From Intoshia linei (taxonomy: Eukaryota > Orthonectida > Rhopaluridae): a DNA stretch of 22,145 nt. Location of the stretch: positions 1 through 22,145 of the forward strand of contig LWCA01000607.1 in assembly GCA_001642005.1 (NCBI GenBank), read 5' to 3'. Below the pieces are notes generated by a model that made no database searches, was not told the origin of the DNA, and saw nothing but the letters and a program-made list of their open reading frames with translations. Both the position numbers and the translations under genes were made by a program. Positions 1 to 7,900 of this stretch are shown here, in pieces (positions within the stretch are counted from its first letter, which is position 1; each line of letters opens with the position of its first letter).

Positions 1-3
1 TGA

Positions 4-204
4 ATGTTGTTGAATACACTCGTATTATACAATTCACACGTAATGAATGTGTTAAATATTTTATTTACATTTCTTATATTTCTATTAGCAATTATATGGT
101 CCAATTTAGTCTTGTTTATGTCTTCTATGTTTCATGTCAAACTTATAGTGCAATTTACAAATTTAATTGATAAAAAACGTCTAGCGCGAGTAGTAAGGGG
201 TTAA
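4..204 (+). CDS. Possible terminal exon, unidentified, partial
   Basis: An open frame runs from near the window edge to a TAA ending at 204. Its first half is strongly hydrophobic (reads like a membrane segment, LFTFLIFLLAIIW) and its end is basic (DKKRLARVVRG). A splice-acceptor-like TTTCTATTAG ends at 88, so the true exon may begin at 89 with the hydrophobic first half being intron. A good donor-like GTAAGG lies at 194-199, so the frame might instead continue by splicing. I do not recognise the product, and in A+T-rich DNA a 66-codon hydrophobic frame is weak evidence. Confidence 0.22.
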   Translation: MLLNTLVLYNSHVMNVLNILFTFLIFLLAIIWSNLVLFMSSMFHVKLIVQFTNLIDKKRLARVVRG

Positions 205-305
205 CATTAATTAAAATAAAATTAACCTAAAACTTGACCTCTAACAATATTAACCGAGCATATTTATCATAAAGCCACCTTGAAAATTAAGTTGTAGAGG
301 TTTGA

Positions 306-581
306 GAATTTGATGATATCTTTCGCCGTGATCATCAGACCACGCACCACAATTATAGACAAATGTTTCCAGGTGTGAATGTGATGAATTTTAATGCTTA
401 TGTAGCAACTCTCTTTGGGGAAATACTATATCAAAGTGAGGTAACGGTCGAAAATAAATTTGTATTTACCGATATAGTTGAACAATTTCATATATATAAA
501 ACGCATACTGGGGGACTTGATGTTGAGGTTAATCTAAGAACACGAATATTGTGGTATTCTCTAAATGCTATAAAGGAATAA
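306..581 (+). CDS. Unidentified coding exon (at least 72 codons from 363)
   Basis: A frame of about 92 codons is open from 306 to a TAA at 579-581, with its first ATG at 363. In DNA this rich in A+T a chance frame of that length is unlikely, and the composition is protein-like (acidic, aromatic and aliphatic residues mixed; ends in LRTRILWYSLNAIKE). No family is recognised. The boundary is unclear. The strong acceptor TTGTAG ending at 297 leads into an early stop in this frame, so the exon either starts with its own ATG at 363 or uses a weaker AG. Two phase-1 donors inside it, CAG|GTGTGA near 373 and A|GTGAGG near 437, would join in frame to the dsRBD exon at 922. It could therefore be an upstream exon of that gene or the last exon of another. 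Confidence 0.4.
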   Translation, partial: EFDDIFRRDHQTTHHNYRQMFPGVNVMNFNAYVATLFGEILYQSEVTVENKFVFTDIVEQFHIYKTHTGGLDVEVNLRTRILWYSLNAIKE

Positions 582-921
582 TTGAAAATAATCGTCAATT
601 TAAACTTATTTCATCTCATATCCAAATAACAACTCAATTTTGATTAGTTAATTTTATTTGGGCTATATCTCGGAAACTAGATCTTATTATCTATTAATAT
701 TTTATCAGTCATTATATTATCATTATGAGATCATAATTATATAGATTTGATTAATATCTTTTTTGGAGTGTTGTACTGTGTTATCCACATTGTGTTTTAT
801 CCATTGTATTATTATCGCTTGATTTATTTTTTTTTTTGATTTTTATAATCAAAAATAGCCAATTTACAACTCGATATATTATTATTGAATTCCAAATATT
901 TTTTGTGATTTATTATTTTAG
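582..921. other. Non-coding stretch, nothing recognised
   Basis: A+T-rich sequence between two coding fragments on the plus strand. The only ATG seen on that strand meets a stop within three codons. It ends in the acceptor TTATTTTAG used by the dsRBD exon, so at least its right part is intron. Confidence 0.5.
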
Positions 922-1251
922 GATTGGGACTTGCTCCAAAAGGTAATATAAGATACGATGACGATGGAGAAATTATATATTATAAGGGTTGTTCAAATCC
1001 TGTTGCAATTCTGAATAATTATGCCCAATGCAATAAGATTCCACCACCTCTTTATAACCAAATTAAAGACGATAGTGTTAAAAAAGGAAACTTTTTATTT
1101 TCAGTAATTTTTATATCTATATTTTCATTTAATTGGTATTTAGGTATTTGTATTTGGTACTATTTTCAAACTCGATGCACCTTCCAAATCTGTAAAAGAC
1201 GCAAAACTTGCTGCGGCTAAAGCAGCTTTAAGATCTTTAAGAATTCATTAA
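922..1251 (+). CDS. Double-stranded RNA-binding domain protein, 3' exons
   Basis: Two exons, 922-1103 and 1144-1251, joined across a 40-nt intron (GTAATT...TTTAG), encode a C-terminal double-stranded RNA-binding domain (dsRBD) ending at TAA 1249-1251. Seen: helix 1 region NPVAILNNYAQCNKIPPPLY; three beta strands around KKGNFLFSV|FVFGTIFKL, with the intron falling inside them; and the helix-2 signature AKLAAAKAALRSL, with KSVKDAK where the family has the RNA-contacting KKxAK. The fold order alpha-beta-beta-beta-alpha is complete. The domain binds A-form RNA duplexes in staufen, ADAR, TARBP2, DUS2, SON and others. Residues before it read LGLAPKGN, like the end of a G-patch, and the FLFSV strand resembles SON, but this is only a hint. 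The exon enters in phase 1 and has no in-frame ATG, so upstream exons exist; they were not securely found. An ATTAAA at 1277-1282 could be the polyadenylation signal. Confidence 0.75.
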
Positions 1252-2112
1252 TATTCATTTGTAAAATCACCATATAATTAAACTTACATTTTCAATTTAT
1301 TTCGTGTAGACTTCATTGTAGATATATAGTTAATATTCACAACAAATTATTGTATAATTTTTAAAATTTTATTATAAGGATATTGTTTTTAAAACTTATG
1401 TGTCAATGTATACTATACATTCTATAAAACATTTTTAATGAATTCAAATCCTATTTAGTTTTCTCCTCCCTATTTCTAACTAACTGTCGAGAATTGAATA
1501 TTTTTCAATTAACACAATACATTGGAACGAATCTATCCAATAATAATATAAATTGAAAAGTGATTTTTGGCAGTAAAGTCGATAAATTTTGAGATTGAAC
1601 TTTCTGTATATGCACTGCAAAAACTATCCGATCCTATATTTTTGATAAATTCAACAAATTTAAAAATTGTATATTTTTAAATTAAGGCACGAAGTTTCCT
1701 AAATAAATGGTTACACGTAGCCAAGGGGTCGTTATTGCATCTTTTACATCTTGGGGCCTCGTTTTTGAAAATTTAAACGATACATTTTAATTTTAACACA
1801 AAAAAAACGGTTCTAGTATATTCAACAAAATATGATGATATTGTTGGGTCGATGTGAAAATTCAGCATTAATAATCTAAGAATACATTAAGTTAAACAAG
1901 TGACATGATTAAATGACAAACCAAATCAAACTTGAAATTTCAGAATTCGATTAATAAATGATACAATCTAAATGACATTTTGCAGATAACATTTTATATA
2001 AAATCGTTTGAAATTTTTATTTTAAAAATATATAATTAAAAGTATGAAATTGACAGTAACTATAGACTTTTGAACATGACAGGTGAGATGTAAATAAGAT
2101 GTAAAAAGCCAA
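1252..2112. other. Intergenic region between convergent dsRBD and ERM genes
   Basis: No coding sequence found. It must hold the 3' untranslated regions of the two convergent genes. Its only recognisable content is a dispersed repeat copy at about 1720-1890, listed separately. Confidence 0.6.
1720..1890. repeat. Dispersed repeat B, copy 1
   Basis: Shares a run of similarity with 6664-6890: GCCTCGTTTTTGAAAATTT against GGCACCGTTTTTGAAATTTT, then TTCAATTTTAAC-like sequence, then GGTTCTA followed by GTATATTCAACAAAATA and a segment ending near AAATTCAG. No terminal repeats or coding sequence identified. This copy is the uninterrupted version; the second copy carries a 95-bp hairpin insertion. Confidence 0.55.
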
Positions 2113-4422
2113 TTAGAGTAATTCGAAAGCATTGACTCTCGTTTGTGTATTTCCCCGTCTTATTTTAGCAAGAGTTTTAAATTTCATACCACCAGACGCT
2201 TCATTTAGGTAAGCATCAATAGCAGTTACTTTGTCGTGAATTCGTACTTTGTCAAGTTCTTCTTTAAGGTCTTTCATTTTTTCTTCCATACACCTGTTTC
2301 TGATTGCCATATCTTCAATATTCTGTGCTTCCTCGTCAGCAGTCGTAACACCATTGACCTTTAGTTCAACATTATCATCTTCCTCGTCTTTGGTGTGTCC
2401 ATTTTCTTCAATTTTATTTTCTGCCTCCAAAATTTCTTTTTCTAATTTCAATTTTGCCGCTTCCTTTTCAGCTTCTTCTCGTAATTTTAATTCCCTTAAT
2501 TTGTTTTCGTTGGCTTCATTTTCCATTTTCAGTTTTTCCAATTCTTCAATCAGTTGTTTTTTGTCAATTTCAGCATTTTGTAATTGTTCATTGTTGTTTT
2601 GAACAGTTTTATTCGCCAATTGCAATTCTTGTTGTAATCCATCTGCAGTTTCTTTAATGTGTATTTCACTAATTTCCTTTTCCTTCATTTTTTTCGAAAT
2701 TTCTTCATTTTCTCGATTCTAATTAAAAATTTAAATAAGATTTTAAAATTATACAAAACCTTGGCTTCCTTTTCTTTGATGGCCTGGTCATACTCTACTT
2801 GAATTAAATCCAATTTTTCTTTCGATAATTTAGATTGTTCCAATTCTGCAGCTAGACGCAATCTATTTTCTTCAATATCCAAATTTTCTTGATTTTTTTG
2901 TTTTATTAATCGTTCTTGTTCTTCTACTTTTTGTCGCAAAAGTTCAGCCTTCTTTTCAATTTCAATACGTTTATTCTTTTCTTGGAGCATTAATTTACTA
3001 GAAAAATGAACATTTTAAATCTTTAAAAATACTTTTTTAATTTAATTTCTCTAAGTCTTTGTGCAGCTTCTTTCAACCCTGCTTCCGTTTCAGAGGTGTC
3101 TTTTCTTCGATTAACGTAATTTAAATGATTGCTATGTATTACATTAACAGCAGATCTGGCTAGATTTGAACTTTTCAATGAAATCCTAAACTAAAAAATG
3201 TAATTAAAATTAATTCAAAGTACCTTGTCTCTTTCAGACGTACTGGATAATGTGTCTAATGTAATATAACTATCTGATCGTACAACCTTGGCAACTTCTG
3301 ACCATGGAAAACCAACTTTTGGGCATATCCTAGAAATAGAAATATTGGTAATAAATATAAAAATTACTTGTCATTTCTTTCGTAAATGTTTATTCCTAGG
3401 GCGTCTACACCGAGGTACAATTCAGATTTTTTAGCGTTTTGCACTTCAAAGTACGTGACACCATACATTTCGGCATCTTCCATTACTCGAATGTAATGCA
3501 TATGGGCTTCTTCGCTAAAAAATAATTTTCAATTAATTTATGTAAATATTACCGAACTAATCCAACTGCTTCAATGTGCATTCTTGAAATAGTTGTAGTC
3601 CATTCGTCTTCAGTCAATTTGACTTGATCCAAGCACCTTTTTGGGATCAGTTCATCTACGACAATCTTGTAATTTTCCGATTCATAATCTCCTCGTCTAG
3701 AAAGAATTATTTACACTTATAATGCCTTACTCGGCTTGAAGAGCATATCCTGCTAGCATAATGGCTAAATGGGTCGACACGTGTATCCTGTCATTGATTA
3801 CATCATTTTGAATTTGAAGAAGCAAAGATTCCTAAAAATGTAAAAATAGAAACAAAACCTAAATATGGAAGTTCGAAAACGTAAAACAAATAAAACATTG
3901 CAACCCAAAATAAATAAACTGTAAAGGTTTAAATAAAAATTACTAGGGATTCTGGGGTGTAGAGTTCGTTCATTGCATCTTCAGGGAATGTTTGGAATAT
4001 GAAATTCAACAAAATGTTATTGGAATCTTTGTACTTGTGATTCAGCACCTTATTTCGTAATTTCATCCAGATTTTGTCACCATGATTATCTTCGTAAAGA
4101 AACCCAAAAAAGTGATGTTCTTTGATGCCAACGGTACGACATACCTGGGCCAATAAAGCATTTCCCGTAGTTTTGGAATTTATTGACATTGTAATTTGTT
4201 TACTGATGGTTTTTACCACAATGTTTTTGGTCTAGTGATAATAATTATTGTAATAATAAAACGACCTTGCTTCCAGAAAAAATAAATAAAGGACAACAGA
4301 TATTTATGCATTAAATAAAAATTAATAAAACTAAACAAAAATCAATGCCTACATAATACATAATTAATGTATGCAATACTTTCTCCGCTAGATCGATAAT
4401 AATTAAATACCTTTTTAGCCAT
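2113..4422 (-). CDS. Ezrin/radixin/moesin (ERM) membrane-actin linker
   Basis: Nine coding exons: 4422-4411, 4231-3944, 3831-3731, 3696-3553, 3514-3368, 3329-3224, 3190-3033, 2997-2760, 2718-2113; 599 aa (human ERMs are about 580). ERMs bind phosphoinositides and membrane-protein tails through an N-terminal FERM domain and F-actin through the C-terminus. Seen: F1 with TTGNALLAQVCRTVGIKE and FFGFLYEDNHGDKIWMKL; F2 with PEDAMNEL, AIMLAGYALQAERGDY and EDAEMYGVTYF; F3 start ELYLGVDALGINIYE and VGFPWSEV; a long charged coiled coil from about residue 300; and the actin-binding tail KFKTLAKIRRGNT, ending FELL. Thr580 matches the regulatory threonine of human ERMs (ezrin T567). The tail is ERM-like rather than merlin-like. 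The second half of F3 is divergent. The first exon encodes only MAKK, and introns are 179, 112, 34, 38, 38, 38, 33, 35 and 41 nt. Product identity is secure; exon 1 is very likely. Confidence 0.93.
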
Positions 4423-4935
4423 TTGGAGTGATTATCAAGATATCTAAACAATTGACTTAAATTTCAAATATACGATGGTTTCAAATAAATACAAAATATA
4501 AATAAACAAAGATACCAAATTAGCGCAAATTATTGATTGGAATGCACCTTAACTTTAGTCAATTGAAATTAACAATAGCTTAATAAATTATTTTCAATGT
4601 GAGCGATGACTCAGTGAATGTAAATACAAAAAACTTTAGTATCTCTATCAATAACAAGTTTAGTTTTTAAGTTAACCCATTTTATATCTGTATCCATGTT
4701 TATTGTTTATCTACTCACATAAATACATTCGTGAGATGACAATATCAGTGACTGAAACAAATATAGAATATCAAATTTCGACACCTTGTGACTCTTTTGA
4801 AATGTATAGATTATATTTAATACATTACCTCAATTTGTAAAATTGTCTGAAACTATAAAATTGTTCTATAAATATTTATTTAAACTACATAAATATTAGA
4901 TTCTAGGTGGAAATTGTATTTTTACAAGTATAAGG
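4423..4935. other. Spacer between ERM 5' end and PAK 3' end
   Basis: About 510 bp separates two minus-strand genes in tandem, so it should hold the ERM promoter and 5' leader and the PAK 3' untranslated region. I see no coding sequence. The only candidate signal is a PAK polyadenylation hexamer near 4875-4880. Confidence 0.55.
4875..4880 (-). promoter_or_regulatory. Candidate AATAAA polyadenylation signal for PAK
   Basis: A canonical AATAAA on the minus strand, about 56 nt past the PAK stop codon. Position and sequence fit, but such hexamers arise easily by chance in this base composition. Confidence 0.4.
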
Positions 4936-7900
4936 TTATATTTCTGAACGAGCTTTCATTATATGGGCAGATAAATCTTCTAATGTGGCAATGTTGAAAT
5001 ATTCGTGTTTTAAGAGTTCTTTGCAGTCGGCACGTTTTTCTGAGTCTACTTCTAGGCAAATATCTAATACGTCTGTCAGCTCGGGACTCGTTTCTTGAGG
5101 GTTTTTTAATTTTGGTTTTCCGTTGGCAGCAATAAGGTATAACGCTCTCAATGGAGTTTCATTTAAATATGGCGGCTGACTTTCAATCATTTCAATTATC
5201 ATTATTCCTAAACTCCAAATGTCTATTTTTAATCCATAGTCTTTTCTAAGTTTCAGTTTATACAATATTTTTATTAAATTACCGTGTTACCACTTCTGGT
5301 GCCATCCAATATGGAGCTAAATTTAATTCAATTTAAATCAATAATATAAATAAAGATCAAGTTATATAAGACTCGAATCTTACGTTTTTACTTACAGTTG
5401 CGGGTGTGCAGAGTCGAATCTATCCAGCTCGAGGTCACCCCAAAATGAATAAGTAGTCCTAGTCACCTCTAAGGCTCTTGACTTGACAATGTGAATTTAA
5501 CAAATTTAAATTTTTGTTGATAAAATACTAAAATGTGTTTTTGACTGGGAAGGGGCCAATTTCTCAGGTCGAAATTCTAGACTCTAGATTCTAAAATATA
5601 GGCACTTAATCGTTGCTTATACAAATACAATGTACATTGCACAACTATATATAAAGTAATTTAGCTAAAAATATATATCTGTCTATTTGTTACCATTTAT
5701 TGAAGGAAGTAAGAGGCGTAGAGATTTAAACCCCAATTTTTAACAGAGTTTTTCGAGATTGAGGTTCTATCGCTAATGTCATTTTCCAAAAATTGAGTCT
5801 TTCAAGGATTAAAACCACAATTATCAGTTTTTTTTTATAAATCAAACGCATCCCAGAAGTATAAAAATACACAATCTGATTTTAAAATCATCAATATTAT
5901 ATTACGTTTAAAATTTCAAAATCTTATATCCTCACTCTTCAATATTAGATAAAAATAAAAATCCGCATCAGCGTATATATTTTTTTAAATTCTCCAACTC
6001 GTTTAATTTTCAAAAGGAGGGAAAACATGGGTTTTTGACCCGTAAGATGTGAAATTGGGAAGTTGAAATTTATCTTATTATACGTCCCGGAAAAAACTGT
6101 AAATGTGGTCTTTAAAAAATTTTAAGAATGGTAGTTATTTCAATGAAATGTAACACACAAACAAAAATAGCGTATCCTTTTATATAAGTTAAAATAAATT
6201 CTGGGATGGTTTTTATATTCATAACCATTATTATAAATGGTAACTTTAAAAAATTAATTTTCACGGTCAAAAACCCAGATTACCCTTTTTTTTAAAAATT
6301 AAAATAGCCCTAGAATTTTCAAAAAAATTACAGATGATTCAGTTATATCCAGTTAATACACAAAAAATTTCAATCTGATAAAGCGACACCTTCATGGTCA
6401 AAAAGCAATTTAATATTTATTTTTTTTATTTCAAAACTATTTTATTACAAAAACAAAATATTTGAAATAATTAACGGTCGTACAATTAAAAAACGATTAT
6501 TCTGATACAGATTATTCCAGTTGATATAAATACAAAATTTTAACCCCATAAATCCACGAATTCCCGGTCAAAAATAACTTTTAATATATTATCAACCAAT
6601 ATTGTTCTAATTTTTAGATTGAAATTAAAAATTCATCCTACAATTTCAAAAAAAATGGGAATTCTACGGGCACCGTTTTTGAAATTTTACACATAATAAA
6701 GTTCAATTTTAACTGAAGAGAAATGGTTCTATACTTTTTTAATTTCAAAATGAGAATAATAATTATTTAATTTATTATTATTTACATTTTGAAGTTTACT
6801 ATTCTCATTATGAAATTAAAAAGGTATAGTATATTCAACAAAATAATATTCAGGGCGATCTGGAAATTCAGAGTTAAAATGTCTAAAATGATACAATTAT
6901 GATAGAAAAGTGTTTAAAAGTTAAAAAATTTAAAAATAAATAATTTAAATATTTACTCAAAGAGCCACAAAAATTATTCTGTAAGCCACTGGTTGCCAAG
7001 CCCTGATCTATTGCTATGTTGGTAATATTCACCCGAAAATTTTTTTTAAATTTGCTGAATCCTTTATTTATTGACATTATATTTTGACTTATCGAAATCA
7101 GATAGTGAATATATTTCTTATTTTTATATTTACTTATTATCAGGGATTGGAAATAATTGATTGCAATCAATTATTTTGTATAAACCAATTAATTGTTTGC
7201 TAAATATTAATTGGTTTTTTTCATATAACTGAAAAAATATAAATTGAATATTTTTATTGACAAATGGTTAAATGAAAGAATTAATTAATGAACAGAAAAA
7301 TGATGTATTTAACCTACTAACTTGACTTTTATGTACTTGGAACAAACAGCATCATAGTATTCATTATAACCACATTACAGTTTTTTAAAAATGATTATAT
7401 TGTTATCAATCTTCAATTAATTGCAATTAAATTGGTTGCAATCAATTAATTCTAATCCCTGCTTATTATTATCAACACTATTATTATTGTTATCAATTAA
7501 TTTATTATCTTAAAATAAATAATTTACTTCCAACCTAATAAATAGAGTTAGTTGTTGATTATAATGGTGCACATTTTACAAATGTTATCTACATTATCCA
7601 GTATAATGTGAACTGTTCTAACATGATTTTCACTAATAATTCTATAATTTTATTTATGCTGACAATTCATTTATTTAAATTATAGAAAATCTCATTAATT
7701 CTAGGATATGACTGAACCAAGTTGTTCAGAGTATAGTTTATTTGAATATTATAAGGGTTTTGTTCCTCTACAAAAAATTATTAATTAAAACAAACTATCA
7801 ATTTGTTAGTTGATACTTTGTGAAATTTGCGTAAATTGGTAAATAATACAAGATAATCGCTCAATAAACATGGTAGACTCTATATTTGAAATCTGGGACC

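Larger units (their letters stand above)
5317..7527 (-). other. Large PAK intron 9, filled with repeats
   Basis: 2211-nt intron between the 7-nt exon and the TPYWMAPE exon. From left to right it holds a less A+T-rich island (5390-5490), dispersed repeat A sequence in both orientations (about 5750-6640), repeat B copy 2 interrupted by a 95-bp hairpin element (6664-6890), and a complete hAT-type MITE (7141-7461). The other small introns of the gene are free of repeats. Confidence 0.75.

Noticed and set aside
2249-2657. Two plus-strand Ser/Phe-rich open frames
   Set aside because: They are antisense shadows of the charged coiled-coil exon of the ERM gene.
3186-3190. Alternative ERM acceptor TTTAG|GATTTC
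   Set aside because: Using it puts a stop a few codons later; the acceptor 5 nt upstream (33-nt intron) keeps the frame open.
4300-4311. Alternative ERM start codon (ATG at 4311-4309)
   Set aside because: Its frame leaves one extra base at the only donor nearby and would shift the FERM frame; the MAKK exon at 4422-4411 is in phase.
2113-4422. Merlin (NF2) instead of ERM
   Set aside because: The C-terminus carries the ERM actin-binding KTLxxIRxGNT motif with the regulatory threonine, which merlin lacks.
6883-7170. Minus-strand open frame of 95 codons
   Set aside because: It crosses the left boundary and target duplication of the MITE at 7141 and has no family features.
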